Shown here piece after piece: positions 33,342 to 44,499 of a DNA stretch of 64,000 nt. Within the stretch, counting starts at the first letter, position 1; every line of letters begins with the position of its first letter. The position numbers and the translations under genes were made by a program. Origin of the DNA: Shinella zoogloeoides. GTDB taxonomy: Bacteria; Pseudomonadota; Alphaproteobacteria; Rhizobiales; Rhizobiaceae. Location of the stretch: the NCBI RefSeq assembly GCF_022682305.1, contig NZ_CP093528.1:124001-188000 (forward strand), given 5' to 3'. The notes beneath the pieces are model-generated. The model was not told where the DNA came from. It did not search any database and saw only the letters and a list, made by a program, of their open reading frames with translations.

Positions 33342-33793
33342 AACGATACCCCGATCGGCAATTCCTCCGCCGTTGCGGAGACTTCAGCAATTAGGCAGCC
33401 GCGTTCATCCCTCTTGCCCGCCGCGGCTCCTCTTCGGCAGGCAGAAAATAAAGGAAGCGTCCCGCCGCGGAAGGAATACCCCTCCATCGGCTGGTCGCGC
33501 CCTGCTTTCCGCAAGGATCGGTCATGGGGCGCGGCCACAGGCGCGCGCCCTGGCGCCCTCACGGATGATGACGTTTGTCTTCGGCGTTATCATCTTGGAG
33601 GGACATGAATTTTCTATTGCATACTTCCCAAATCGGGGCCGATTTAAGGATGAGGCGATGCAAGGGATCAAAATGCCCCGGCGCTTGTCGCACATCGTGA
33701 TCGGCGTGCGGCGCGGTGGTGGGCGTCATGCCCTCGGGGTCTGCACAAGTCAACCGGAGACGCCCCTTCGGCGGCCCCTCCGGTATTCGCCGG
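33342..33793. other. intergenic stretch, no gene seen
   Basis: About 450 bases between the TauE-type permease start and the PodJ-like gene end. Short open frames on both strands lack ribosome sites and codon bias. It probably holds the promoter of the TauE operon and the terminator of the PodJ-like gene, neither of which can be marked with confidence. Confidence 0.4.
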
Positions 33794-36700
33794 TCAGCCC
33801 GGCTGCTTGTTGCGCTTCAGGAGTTCGGTGACGAGCGCGTCGTCGATCTCGCCGGTCTCCTTCTGGCCCACCGACTTCTGGAAGGCCTTGATGGCGGTGA
33901 CGGTCTTCTTGCCCATCTCGCCGTCCGGCGTGCCGGCGTTGAAGCCGTTGTTGTTGAGGATGGCCTGGATGTTGCGGATGGCCTTCTTCATGTCGACGCT
34001 GGCGGTCTTCGTCGCGTTGCCGACCCATTCATCGGGCAGGTCCGCCGAATTGGCCTTCTCGTCGAGCGGCTGCGGCTTCCACAGCTCCATCTTCGCCTTG
34101 GCGCTTGCGAGCTGTTCCGGCTTCATGGCGTTGGCCACCTCGTCGCGCTTCTGCGCGGCGTCCTGGTCGCCGTCGCGGGCGGCGATGGCGAACCACTTGT
34201 AGGACTCCTCGATGTCCGGCTTCACGCCGTTGCCACGCGCATAGAGGATGGCGAGATTGAACTGGCTGTCGCGGACGCCCAGTTCCGAGGCCTTCTGGAA
34301 CCACTTTGCCGCCGCGTCGAAATCCGGGCCGTCCGAGCCGAGGCCGGTCGCCAGCAGGACGGCGAGGTTGTGCATGGCGCTCGCATTGCCCTTGGCGGCG
34401 GCGGTCTCGTAGAGCTTGCGGGCGCGGTCGATGTCGGGCGCGACGCCCTGGCCCTTTTCGTAGAGGTTGGCGAGGCGGTATTCGGCGGGCGCGAAACCAC
34501 GGGCGGCGGCAAGCTCGTACCAGCGGGCGGCTTCCTTGAGGTCGGCGGCAACGCCGCGGCCTTCGGTGTAGCGCGCGCCGATCTCGAACAGCGCCAGCGG
34601 GTCACCCTCGCCGGCCGCCTTGGCGAGCGAGGCGGGAGCGATGGCATCCGGCACCACGATGGCCGCCGTCTGGACCTGATCGACCGGGGCTGTCTCGGTG
34701 GAGGCCTTGGCATCCTTGCCGGTCAGTGGCCCGGCGTCCGGCGTCGTCACCGGCTCGAAGCCGGCGGTGGCGTTGCCGTCCGTGATCGTGGGGGCCGCAA
34801 GCATATCCGCGCCGCCGGCGGAGGTCTGTCTGGGCGTCGCCTCGATGGACGCGCCCTTGTCGGTTCCGGTAAGGCCGCGTTCCGTCTCGGCGGGCTTGGC
34901 GACGGCCTTCTTCTCTATGGCCGGGGTTTCGACCGTCTTCGCCGTTGCCGTTTTGGCGGGCCTGGCGTCCGTGCGGGTCTCGGCCGTCTGCTCGACGACG
35001 ACGGGCGCGTCGTCGCCGCGGATCAGCGTGTTGACCAGCGGATAGGACATGATGGCGAGCAGCACCGCGCCGACGGCGAGCAGGATCGGCCGGCGATGGC
35101 GCGAAAGCGCAGAGGCGGGCTTTTCGCCCTTGGCCGGCTTTTCGGATTTCTTCGCGGGGGCGACGCGGGAGATCGTGTCGGCTTCCTCGGCGGCGAGCTT
35201 GGCGGCGCGGCGGGCGGCGGCGATGAAATCGGCCTTCTCGCCTTCGCTGCCGGCGCGGTTGCCGGAGGCCTGGCCGGCGCGCACGCGCTCCAGGATGCGG
35301 CGGACGTCCGGCACGCCGGAACCCGGCTCCAGAAGCTGGTTGGCTTCTTCCGGCGCAAGCTCATCGGCGGCGTCGATGGACGGCGCCGGGTCGATCTGTT
35401 GGCGCTCGGCCTTGACGGCCACGGCCTTGCCGGCCGGCTTGAAGCGGCGCTTCAGGCCGGCGAGAAGGCCGCCCTTCGGCTGTTCCTGCGCCTCGCCGGC
35501 AAAGGCGACGGGTTCTTCCAGCGGTTCGGGTCGTGCCGGAATGTCGATATGCTCTACCTCGATCTCGGCGAAGCGGCTTTCCTCCTGCGGCTCCTCCGTC
35601 TCCAGCCTGTGCGGCGCCGCGCCGAAACCGTCGTCCTCGAACGGGTAGTCGTTGCCGGCAAGGCTTTGAGCCGTCGCAGTGTCACGGCCGAAATCCATGG
35701 CCGGCATCTCGGCGCGCGGCATGGCGGCCTCGCGGCGGCCGAAGGTTTCGCGCGGGGTGTCGAGCTGTTCGAGGCGGCCGGCGATCTGCACCAGCGTGTC
35801 GTGCAGGGCATCGAATGTACGCGCCGTGCGGTCCTCGCTGGAGCGCGTCAGCTCCTCCAGGGCGCGCAGGTCGCCGGCAAGGCCGGCGATCGCGGCCATG
35901 TCCGTGTTCGCGGCGGCGGCAGGGGCGGCATGGCGATAGGCTTCCATCACGGCTTCCGCCGCCTGGCGGGCGGCCTCGACGATATAATCGTCATTGGTCG
36001 CCATATAGTCCTCGATGGTCGCAAGGCGGTTCTCGACATCCGGCGGCATCGCGGCGAAGGAGGACGGTGCCGGTGTGCTGATCAGCGTGGACAGGTGGGC
36101 GATCTGCGCCTCGAGGCCGCGTAGCGCCTCATGGTCGCCGGCCGGTGCTGTGCTGGTGGCGTCGAGCCGGTCGGCAATCGCCGAAAGGCGGCCTTCGAGA
36201 TGCGAGAAGCGGTCTTCCTGGAAGGGGCTGCCGACGGGCGTGTCGAGATTGTCGATGCGGCGGGCAAGCGCGTCCAGCCGGTCGGCCAGCTCGTTGTTGA
36301 CGCTGCCCTGGTCGAGTGCGTCGATCTTGCGGGAAATGTCCGAGAGGTAATAGGCAAGCTCGTCGCCGACGGGAAGAGCGGCGGGCGCGGCCTGCTGGCT
36401 CTGCTCCAGCATCTGCGAAAGCTGCTCGATGCGCTCTTCGAGGCGCAGCGTCGCGCGTTCGTTCGACAGGTCCTCGATCCGGCTCGCCAGCGCCTCGATG
36501 CGCATGCCGAGGCCGTGGTCCTCCGGTGCGGGGCGCTGCGCCATGCTGTCAAGCTGGTCCGCGAGGTCGGCGATGCGGCCTTCGAGGCGCTGCATCATGG
36601 AATGGTCGGCGGATGGCGACTGCTGCATGCGGCCGGCGGCGGCGATCGCCCGGCTGATCTCGTCGAGGCGCGTGTCGAGGCCGGCGAATTGTGAGGCGAC

Positions 36701-37585
36701 GGCGGAGACGACGCGGCCGCTGTCCGGCTCGTTCTGCCGGCCGAGCATGTCGACGGCATGGGCGACGGATTCGATCTTGTCTTCCAGCGCGCGGATAGCG
36801 GGCGTCGCGCTCATCGTGCTGATCTGCGCCTTCAGCTCATCGAGCCGGTAGGCGAGCGCGACAAGCTCGTCGTCGCGCGACTGGTCGAAGATGGAAAGCT
36901 TCTGCTCGACGCCGGTCCAGCGGTCTTCCATACGGCGCACGGAGTCCTCGCGGGCAAGGCCGTCGAGCACCGAGCGCAGTTCGTCGAACTCGACGCGCAG
37001 GCCCTCCGTCTGGCCCGACTGGCGGCCGAGCTGGTTGATGCCGGTGGAAAGGCGCGCCAGTTCTGCGCGCACGTCGTCATTGGCGCCACGGCCCTCGGCC
37101 ATCTGGCGGATGCCGCGGATTTCGGAACGCAGCGACTGCATCTCGCGCTCCAGCCCGTCGGCGATGTCGCGCTTGAGATCCTGCCGCAGGGAGACGAGCG
37201 CCTTGGCGATATCCTCGACCGAGCCTTCCGCGCGGACGGGCGCGAAGCCATAGGCGGTGTGCGCCTGCTGGGCGGCGGCGTGATGATCGGGGGAAGGGGC
37301 ACGGCGTTCGGGGCGCTGGCCGATACGCTCCCGGTCGCCCTCGATGGCGCGCTGGCGCTGCATGATCTCGGACATGGGGTCCTCGCGCCGAGGAACGGTG
37401 CGCGGCGGCTGCTCGTAGCGGGCTTGCTCGGCGCGCGGGGCAAAGCGCTCCTCGCCGCGTCCGCGGGCATCCCGGCCGTTCGCCATCAGGCCCTCGATGC
37501 GCGCTTCCAGCCCCTCGATGGTGCGATTGAGCGCGTCGAGCGAAGACCGTTCGCCATGACGTTGCGGGTTTCGCGATCCGTTCAT
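33794..37585 (-). CDS. podJ: PodJ-like polarity protein (coiled coil, TM, Sel1, peptidoglycan-binding)
   Basis: 1263 aa from the ATG at 37585 (AGCGAGGCG upstream); an earlier ATG at 37768 adds low-quality sequence. Residues about 20-740 are long coiled coils with many Arg/Glu heptads. One membrane helix is at about 825-850 (RPILLAVGAVLLAIMSYPLV). Sel1/TPR-like repeats lie in the periplasm at about 990-1150 (PLALFEIGARYTEGRGVAADLKE type). The C-terminal peptidoglycan-binding domain is at about 1195-1262. Domain order and size match PodJ of Caulobacter and rhizobia, which marks a cell pole and recruits division and polarity factors. CtrA-like boxes lie upstream. Confidence 0.85.
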   Translation of the reverse strand: MNGSRNPQRHGERSSLDALNRTIEGLEARIEGLMANGRDARGRGEERFAPRAEQARYEQPPRTVPRREDPMSEIMQRQRAIEGDRERIGQRPERRAPSPDHHAAAQQAHTAYGFAPVRAEGSVEDIAKALVSLRQDLKRDIADGLEREMQSLRSEIRGIRQMAEGRGANDDVRAELARLSTGINQLGRQSGQTEGLRVEFDELRSVLDGLAREDSVRRMEDRWTGVEQKLSIFDQSRDDELVALAYRLDELKAQISTMSATPAIRALEDKIESVAHAVDMLGRQNEPDSGRVVSAVASQFAGLDTRLDEISRAIAAAGRMQQSPSADHSMMQRLEGRIADLADQLDSMAQRPAPEDHGLGMRIEALASRIEDLSNERATLRLEERIEQLSQMLEQSQQAAPAALPVGDELAYYLSDISRKIDALDQGSVNNELADRLDALARRIDNLDTPVGSPFQEDRFSHLEGRLSAIADRLDATSTAPAGDHEALRGLEAQIAHLSTLISTPAPSSFAAMPPDVENRLATIEDYMATNDDYIVEAARQAAEAVMEAYRHAAPAAAANTDMAAIAGLAGDLRALEELTRSSEDRTARTFDALHDTLVQIAGRLEQLDTPRETFGRREAAMPRAEMPAMDFGRDTATAQSLAGNDYPFEDDGFGAAPHRLETEEPQEESRFAEIEVEHIDIPARPEPLEEPVAFAGEAQEQPKGGLLAGLKRRFKPAGKAVAVKAERQQIDPAPSIDAADELAPEEANQLLEPGSGVPDVRRILERVRAGQASGNRAGSEGEKADFIAAARRAAKLAAEEADTISRVAPAKKSEKPAKGEKPASALSRHRRPILLAVGAVLLAIMSYPLVNTLIRGDDAPVVVEQTAETRTDARPAKTATAKTVETPAIEKKAVAKPAETERGLTGTDKGASIEATPRQTSAGGADMLAAPTITDGNATAGFEPVTTPDAGPLTGKDAKASTETAPVDQVQTAAIVVPDAIAPASLAKAAGEGDPLALFEIGARYTEGRGVAADLKEAARWYELAAARGFAPAEYRLANLYEKGQGVAPDIDRARKLYETAAAKGNASAMHNLAVLLATGLGSDGPDFDAAAKWFQKASELGVRDSQFNLAILYARGNGVKPDIEESYKWFAIAARDGDQDAAQKRDEVANAMKPEQLASAKAKMELWKPQPLDEKANSADLPDEWVGNATKTASVDMKKAIRNIQAILNNNGFNAGTPDGEMGKKTVTAIKAFQKSVGQKETGEIDDALVTELLKRNKQPG

Positions 37586-37784
37586 CTTCGCCTCGCTTTG
37601 GCGGCCGTCGGCCTGCCGGGAGATACCCTTGAAAGCGCTGCCCGCCCGGCGGCGCTCTTTCGGCGTTGTGGCGGAAATCCGTGTCGTCCCGGCTTTGCCC
37701 GGACCGTCCGTCCGGGTTTTGCAGGGAGACACCGAATTGATTCCCGATCCCACGCCCTCAAGCGCCACAATTCCCGAAACGTGG

Positions 37785-37820
37785 TAAACAAGGGGTTAAC
37801 TCACCCGTAAATTTTTTAAC
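37785..37820 (-). promoter_or_regulatory. CtrA-like boxes upstream of podJ
   Basis: TAAA-N7-TTAAC (37785-37800) and TTAA-N7-GTAA (37796-37810) overlap at the central TTAAC; a further TTAAC lies at 37816-37820. Each pair has one mismatch to the CtrA consensus TTAA-N7-TTAA. A GATTC (CcrM GANTC methylation site) is at 37739-37743. This suits a cell-cycle-controlled gene such as podJ. Confidence 0.5.
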
Positions 37821-37945
37821 GATTTGCTCATAGACTGCGCCGAAGCGGGGAAGATGGGCGATCGCGGGACACGCGGGCCCATTCCGAGGCGGCTCCCTTG
37901 GGGGAGGCCGCACCCTCCGGGCGAAAAATTCGTCGCCCCGTACGT

Positions 37946-37969
37946 TTTGACGTTTACGCAAACGTCAAA
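37946..37969 (+). promoter_or_regulatory. perfect 10-bp inverted repeat before the beta-oxidation genes
   Basis: TTTGACGTTT (37946-37955), four bases, AAACGTCAAA (37960-37969). It lies 65 bases before the acyl-CoA dehydrogenase start, next to a TATACA -10-like site at 37974. It is a strong candidate operator for the regulator of fatty acid or branched-chain acid breakdown (LiuR-, FadP- or PsrA-type proteins act this way); which one cannot be told. Confidence 0.65.
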
Positions 37970-38033
37970 GTTTTATACACTCCCTCCCCAAGGACCGGAC
38001 GCTTGTCCGTGGCATAGGTGAGGAACGCGAGAA

Positions 38034-39830
38034 ATGCCGATCTACAAGGCCCCCGTGAATGACACGCTTTTCATCCTGAACGACGTCCTGTCGCTGGAGC
38101 GCTACAACAACCTGCCCGGTTTCTCCGACGCGACCGGCGACATGCTGGAAGCGATTGCCGGCGAGGCGGCGAAGCTCGCCGAGGAAGTGCTGTTCCCGGT
38201 CAATCTTTCGGGCGACCAGGAAGGCTGCAGGCGCAACGATGACGCCACGGTGGTAACGCCGAAGGGCTACAAGCAGGCCTTCGACCTCTACCGCCAGGGC
38301 GGCTGGATGGGCCTTGCCGTGCCGGAGGAATTCGGCGGCCAGGGCCTTCCCTATGTGCTGCACACCGCCGTCGGCGAATACATGTCCTCGGCCAATATGG
38401 CGCTGACCATGTATCCGGGCCTGACGCAGGGCGCGATCGCCGCGATCCTCGTGCACGGTTCCGACGAGCAGAAGGCCGCCTACCTGCCGAAGATGGTCGA
38501 GGGAACCTGGACCGGCACGATGAACCTGACGGAGCCCCATTGCGGCACCGACCTCGGTCTCCTGCGCTCCAAGGCCGTGCCGCAGGCCGACGGCTCCTAC
38601 AAGATTTCCGGCCAGAAGATCTTCATCTCCGCCGGTGAGCACGACATGTCGGAGAACATCGTGCACCTCGTCCTTGCCCGCATCGAGGGCGCGCCGGAAG
38701 GCGTGAAGGGCATCTCGCTCTTCATCGTGCCGAAATACGTCCTCAAGGACGACGGCACGCCGGGAACACGCAACACGGTCTCCTGCGGCGCCATCGAGCA
38801 CAAGATGGGCATCCACGGCAATTCGACCTGCGTCATGAACTATGACGAGGCGAAGGGCTTCCTCATCGGCACGGAGAACAAGGGCCTCAACGCCATGTTC
38901 GTGATGATGAACGAAGCGCGCCTCGGCGTCGGCCTGCAGGGGCTTTCGATTGCCGAAGTCGCCTACCAGAACGCCGCCAACTATGCCCGCGAGCGCCTGC
39001 AGGGCCGCTCGCTGTCAGGCGTCAAGAACCCCGATGGCAAGGCCGATCCGCTGATCGTACACCCCGACATCCGCCGCGCGCTGATGACCATCAAGGCCTG
39101 GACGGAGGGCGGCCGCGCCTTCACGCTCTGGACGGCGCTGAAGTCCGACATCGCCCACCGCTCCGCCGACGAGACGGAACGCCAGTCCGCCGACGACATC
39201 CTCGGCCTGATGACGCCGATCCTCAAGGGCGTGCTGACCGACAAGGGCTTCGACCATGCCGTCATGGCCCAGCAGGTCTTCGGCGGTCACGGCTATATCG
39301 AAGAGCACGGCATGAGCCAGTATGTGCGCGACGCGCGCATCGCCATGATCTACGAGGGCGCCAACGGCATCCAGGCGCTCGACCTCGTCGGCCGCAAGCT
39401 CGGCATGAATGGCGGCCGTGCCGTCATGGCCCTGTTCAAGGAAATCGGTGATTTCTGCGAGGAGAACCGTGGTGACGAGAAGCTCGCCCCCTTCACCAAG
39501 GCGCTCAAGAAGGGCTTGAACGACCTTCAGGCCGGAACCATGTGGTTCATGCAGAATGCCATGGCCAAGCCCGACAATGCCGGCGCCGGCTCGACCGACT
39601 ACATGCACCTCTTCGGCCTCGTCGTCATCGGCTACATGTGGGCGAAGATCGCCAAGGCCGCGGAAGAGGGGCTTGCGAACGGCGCGGGCGAGCGCGAAGA
39701 CTTCCTGAAGAACAAGCTGATCACGGCAAGGTTCTTCATGGAACGCCTGATGCCGGAAACGGGCCTGCGCAAGACCCGCATCGAGGCCGGCGCGGACACG
39801 ACGATGGAACTTGCCGCCGAGGCGTTCTGA
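38034..39830 (+). CDS. acyl-CoA dehydrogenase (long, C-terminal-extended type)
   Basis: 598-aa FAD enzyme that makes the first double bond in beta-oxidation. ACAD N-terminal, middle and C-terminal domains are recognisable: [16 protein letters not shown] (FAD/substrate loop, about 162-178), [11 protein letters not shown], and [18 protein letters not shown], which holds the likely catalytic Glu (about 439). The C-terminal extension (AxFMERL... TMELAAEAF) is typical of the family that includes DmdC-like and FadE-type rhizobial enzymes. Chain length preference is not readable. First gene of a cluster with thiolase and FadJ-like genes, controlled from the upstream palindrome. Confidence 0.9.
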   Translation: MPIYKAPVNDTLFILNDVLSLERYNNLPGFSDATGDMLEAIAGEAAKLAEEVLFPVNLSGDQEGCRRNDDATVVTPKGYKQAFDLYRQGGWMGLAVPEEFGGQGLPYVLHTAVGEYMSSANMALTMYPGLTQGAIAAILVHGSDEQKAAYLPKMVEGTWTGTMNLTEPHCGTDLGLLRSKAVPQADGSYKISGQKIFISAGEHDMSENIVHLVLARIEGAPEGVKGISLFIVPKYVLKDDGTPGTRNTVSCGAIEHKMGIHGNSTCVMNYDEAKGFLIGTENKGLNAMFVMMNEARLGVGLQGLSIAEVAYQNAANYARERLQGRSLSGVKNPDGKADPLIVHPDIRRALMTIKAWTEGGRAFTLWTALKSDIAHRSADETERQSADDILGLMTPILKGVLTDKGFDHAVMAQQVFGGHGYIEEHGMSQYVRDARIAMIYEGANGIQALDLVGRKLGMNGGRAVMALFKEIGDFCEENRGDEKLAPFTKALKKGLNDLQAGTMWFMQNAMAKPDNAGAGSTDYMHLFGLVVIGYMWAKIAKAAEEGLANGAGEREDFLKNKLITARFFMERLMPETGLRKTRIEAGADTTMELAAEAF

Positions 39831-39930
39831 CGCTTTCCACCCCTCTCCCCGAATGCGGGGCGAGGGGCTACAGTCGCAAGCCGCGAGCCATGAATTCTAG
39901 GGCGCGACGCGCCGCAGGGAGAAGAGACCA

Positions 39931-41139
<1,209 letters not shown>

Positions 41140-41140
41140 G

Positions 41141-41371
41141 ATGGGGGACGGCCGGCCGGACCGGGACTTGTATGAACGGGTGCGAAACGAGGTGCAGCAG
41201 GAATTCGCTCACCTCCATCGCGAGAAGGACATGAAAGACGACTACGCGGCCTTTACCAAGGTCAAGACCAAGGAGGAGGCCTGCACAGTGCGCGCCGGCC
41301 TCCGCGGCGAGTTGCTCTTCTGCTTCCTGTTCATCGGTCTCGCAGGCCTGGCCATCGCCTACCTCTGGTAA
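41141..41371 (+). CDS. small membrane protein, unknown
   Basis: 76 aa starting one base after the thiolase stop, so translationally coupled. The N-terminal 45 residues are charged ([21 protein letters not shown]) and the C-terminus is one membrane helix ([19 protein letters not shown]). No family recognised. Position inside the beta-oxidation cluster suggests an accessory, but nothing more can be said. Confidence 0.65.
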   Translation: MGDGRPDRDLYERVRNEVQQEFAHLHREKDMKDDYAAFTKVKTKEEACTVRAGLRGELLFCFLFIGLAGLAIAYLW

Positions 41372-41432
41372 GAAATTTCTGGAAAGAGGAATCCATCGTG
41401 ACAGACAATTTCATCACCGAAAGGATCCGCCC

Positions 41433-41831
41433 ATGACGAGCCCGACGCGGCGCAGCTTTCTGACCCTCATCGGGGCCGGTCTCATCGCCTCCTCGGCCGA
41501 GGCGGGCGACAGCTTCGTGCTGTCGGGCACTGTCACCTATGCAGCAAAGGGCGCGATTCCGCCCGGCCGGCTGACGATCCGGCTGGAGGAGCAGGGCATC
41601 ATGGATGCGCCGGCCCGGCGCATCGCCGAGACGACGGTCGTCAGCAAGGGCGACCGGCATTCCATCCGCTTTTCGATGCGGGTGAAGCGTTCGGCGCTGC
41701 GCAGGGCGGTCGATCCGGGCTTTACCGTCCGTCTCGAACGGCACGGCCGCCTCATCGCCACCAACACGACGAAACAGGGATATAGCGGCCGGGGCAAGTC
41801 CTCGCTGCAGATCGAACCCATTCTCTACTGA
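41433..41831 (+). CDS. YbaY-like secreted protein with Tat-type signal
   Basis: 132 aa. The N-terminus PTRRSFLTLIGAGLIASSAEA has twin Arg followed by S-F-L, a Tat signal pattern. The mature part (SGTVTYAAKGAIPPGRLTIRLEEQG) resembles the YbaY / META-HslJ-linked family of small periplasmic beta proteins. The ATG follows GAAAGGATCC. It sits between beta-oxidation genes; function unknown. Confidence 0.65.
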   Translation: MTSPTRRSFLTLIGAGLIASSAEAGDSFVLSGTVTYAAKGAIPPGRLTIRLEEQGIMDAPARRIAETTVVSKGDRHSIRFSMRVKRSALRRAVDPGFTVRLERHGRLIATNTTKQGYSGRGKSSLQIEPILY

Positions 41832-41844
41832 GGGGGAGAAAACC

Positions 41845-44055
41845 ATGAGCGCATACAAGAACTTCACCATCGAGACCGACGCTGACGGCATTGCGCTGGT
41901 CACCTGGGACATGCCTGAAAAGTCGATGAACGTCTTCACCGTCGAGGTGATGGACGAACTCGACAGGATCATCGACCAGGTCGTGGCCGATGCTGCCATC
42001 AAGGGCGCGGTCATCACGTCGGGCAAGTCCTCCTTCTCGGGCGGCGCCGATCTTTCGATGATCAAGGCGAGCTTCGATCTCCTGAAGGACGCCGAGGCGA
42101 CCGATCCGGCAACTGCCGTGCAGAAGCTGTTCGATGCCACCGGCCGCATGACCTGGCTGTTCCGCAAGCTGGAGACCTCGGGCAAGCCGTGGGTCTCCGC
42201 CATCAACGGCACCTGCATGGGCGGCGCCTTCGAAATGTCGCTCGCCTGCCACGGCCGCGTCGCCTCCAATGCCAAGTCGGTCAAGATCGCGCTGCCTGAA
42301 GTCAAGGTCGGCATCTTCCCCGGTGCCGGCGGCACCCAGCGCGTGCCGCGCCTTGCCAATGCGCAGGACGCCCTGCAGATGATGACGACCGGCTCCTCGC
42401 TGACGGGCGCGCGCGCCAAGGCGATGAACCTCGTGCATCAGGTCGTCGAGCCGGACCAGCTCATCCCTGCCGCAAAGCAGATGATCAAGGACGGCCTCAA
42501 GCCCGTGCAGCCTTGGGACGAGAAGGGCTTCAAGGCTCCCGGCGGCGGCATCTGGACGCCGGCTTCCGCCCAGCTCTGGCCGGCCGCCCCCGCGATCCTG
42601 CGCCGCGAGACCGCGGGCAATTATCCGGGCGCGCTCGCCATCCTGAAGTGCGTCTATGAAGGCCTGCAGGTTCCCTTCGAAACGGGCCTGAAGATCGAAC
42701 AGCGCTACTTCACCTATATCCTCCAGACGACCGAAGCCTTCTCGATGATCCGGTCGCTGTTCATCTCCATGCAGGAACTCGGCAAGGGCGCGCGCCGCCC
42801 GGCCGGCGTGCCGAAGGCGGAGTTCAAGAAGGTCGCCGTCGTCGGTGCCGGCTTCATGGGCGCTTCCATCGCCTATGTCACCGCTGCCGCCGGCATCCCG
42901 GTCGTGCTGATCGACCGCGACCAGGAAGCCGCCGACAAGGGCAAGGCGCATTCCGAAGGCCTCGTCACCGGCGCCATCGGCAAGGGCCGCATGTCGAAGG
43001 AAGACGGCGAGAAGCTGCTGTCCCTCATCACCCCGACGCCTGACTATGCGAGCCTTGCGGACGCCGACCTCGTCATCGAGGCCGTCTTCGAGGATCGCAA
43101 CGTCAAGAAGGAAGTTACCGAAAAGATCGAGGCCGTGCTGCGCGAGGACGCGATCTTCGCCTCCAACACCTCGACCCTGCCGATCACCGGCCTTGCCAAG
43201 AATTCCAAGCGCCCGAACCAGTTCATCGGCATCCACTTCTTCTCGCCGGTCGACAAGATGATGCTGGTGGAAGTGATCCTCGGCAAGGAGACGGGCGACA
43301 AGGCGCTGGCCACCGCGCTCGACTACGTCGCGGCGATCAAGAAGACGCCGATCGTCGTCAACGACACGCGCGGCTTCTACGTCAACCGCTGCGTCTTCCG
43401 CTACATGGCCGAAGCCTATGACATGCTGATCGAAGGCGTGCCGGCGGCGATGATCGAGAATGCCGCCAAGATGGCTGGCATGCCGGTCGGCCCGCTGTCG
43501 CTCAACGATGAGGTCGCCGTCGATCTGTCCTACAAGATCTTCAAGGCCTCCATCGCCGATCTCGGCGCCGAATCCGTCGATCCGCGCCATATGGAGCTGG
43601 TCACGAAGCTGGTGGAAGGCGAAGGCCGCCTCGGCCGCAAGGCCGGCAAGGGCTTCTACGACTACCCGCCGAAGCCGGCGAAGAAGAAGCTGTGGCCGGG
43701 CCTGAAGGACCTCTATCCGCAGCAGAAGCCCGACGATGTCGATATCAAGGTGATCAAGGAGCGCCTGCTCGTCACCATCGCTCTGGAAGCGGCCCGCACC
43801 ATGGAAGAGGGCATCGTCACCGATCCGCGCGAGGCCGATGTCGGCTCCATCCTCGGCTTCGGCTTCGCCCCCTACACGGGCGGCACGCTCTCCTACATCG
43901 ACGGCATGGGCGTTAAGACCTTCGTCGCGCTCTGCGAGAAGCTGGCTGCGAAGTATGGAAGCCACTTCCAGCCGACGGCCCTCCTGAAGGACATGGCCGC
44001 CAAGGGCGAGACCTTCTACGGCCGCTTCGCGCCGGACGCCAAGAAGGCGGCCTGA
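41845..44055 (+). CDS. FadJ/FadB-like enoyl-CoA hydratase/3-hydroxyacyl-CoA dehydrogenase
   Basis: 736-aa bifunctional enzyme. The crotonase domain is residues about 1-200, with oxyanion-hole strands SSFSGGADLSM and INGTCMGGAFEMSLAC and the catalytic Glu region FPGAGGTQRVPRL. The Rossmann NAD domain starts at about 330 (VAVVGAGFMGASIA), and the His in IGIHFFSPVDKMMLVE (about 465) is catalytic. The C-terminal HCDH domain has GFYVNRCVFRYM. It catalyses steps two and three of beta-oxidation. A strong terminator follows at 44069. Confidence 0.93.
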   Translation: MSAYKNFTIETDADGIALVTWDMPEKSMNVFTVEVMDELDRIIDQVVADAAIKGAVITSGKSSFSGGADLSMIKASFDLLKDAEATDPATAVQKLFDATGRMTWLFRKLETSGKPWVSAINGTCMGGAFEMSLACHGRVASNAKSVKIALPEVKVGIFPGAGGTQRVPRLANAQDALQMMTTGSSLTGARAKAMNLVHQVVEPDQLIPAAKQMIKDGLKPVQPWDEKGFKAPGGGIWTPASAQLWPAAPAILRRETAGNYPGALAILKCVYEGLQVPFETGLKIEQRYFTYILQTTEAFSMIRSLFISMQELGKGARRPAGVPKAEFKKVAVVGAGFMGASIAYVTAAAGIPVVLIDRDQEAADKGKAHSEGLVTGAIGKGRMSKEDGEKLLSLITPTPDYASLADADLVIEAVFEDRNVKKEVTEKIEAVLREDAIFASNTSTLPITGLAKNSKRPNQFIGIHFFSPVDKMMLVEVILGKETGDKALATALDYVAAIKKTPIVVNDTRGFYVNRCVFRYMAEAYDMLIEGVPAAMIENAAKMAGMPVGPLSLNDEVAVDLSYKIFKASIADLGAESVDPRHMELVTKLVEGEGRLGRKAGKGFYDYPPKPAKKKLWPGLKDLYPQQKPDDVDIKVIKERLLVTIALEAARTMEEGIVTDPREADVGSILGFGFAPYTGGTLSYIDGMGVKTFVALCEKLAAKYGSHFQPTALLKDMAAKGETFYGRFAPDAKKAA

Positions 44056-44068
44056 GCCGCCCTCCCAA

Positions 44069-44108
44069 CGCCCCGGTTCAGGCCCGCCGCCTGAGCCGGG
44101 GCGTTTTT
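44069..44108 (+). terminator. Rho-independent terminator
   Basis: A GC-rich inverted repeat (GCCCCGGTTCAGGC and GCCTGAGCCGGGGC) around CCGC is followed by GTTTTTC. It closes the beta-oxidation cluster. Confidence 0.85.
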
Positions 44109-44232
44109 CATTAGAAGTCGTTCCTCCGCGATCTTTCCCCTTTGCCCCATTTCCGCCTTTCCCGCGCGCTTCTTGCCGCGAGGGCGGGGACGGCTTATCT
44201 GGGAGGGGCATGAACTTTTGGAGAATCAGCCC

Positions 44233-44499
44233 ATGTCGAACGGCGTGAACGGCTTCCTCGGCGACACACCGGTGCGCGTGATCATCAAGCTCCTGATCCT
44301 GTCGGTGGCCGTGGGCTTCCTGATGTCGATCTTCGGGCTCTATCCCGACGACATCCTCTTCGCCGCGCGCGATTTCGTCATCGACCTCTGGAACAAGGGC
44401 TTCAAGACGCTGGGCAAGCTTGGCGACTACCTGCTGCTGGGTGCGGTCATCGTCATTCCGGTCTTCGTCCTCATCCGTCTCCTGAGCTACCGCCGCTGA
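44233..44499 (+). CDS. DUF6460-type small membrane protein
   Basis: 88 aa with two membrane helices (VRVIIKLLILSVAVGFLMSIF and YLLLGAVIVIPVFVLIRLL). The pattern matches the small DUF6460 family found in rhizobia. The ATG follows TTTGGAGAATC. It ends in a one-base overlap with the CAP-domain gene, so both are probably made together. Function unknown. Confidence 0.75.
   Translation: MSNGVNGFLGDTPVRVIIKLLILSVAVGFLMSIFGLYPDDILFAARDFVIDLWNKGFKTLGKLGDYLLLGAVIVIPVFVLIRLLSYRR

Noticed and set aside
33559..33753. 64-residue minus-strand frame in the intergenic gap before the TauE operon
   Set aside because: No ribosome site, codon bias unlike neighbours and no recognisable feature.
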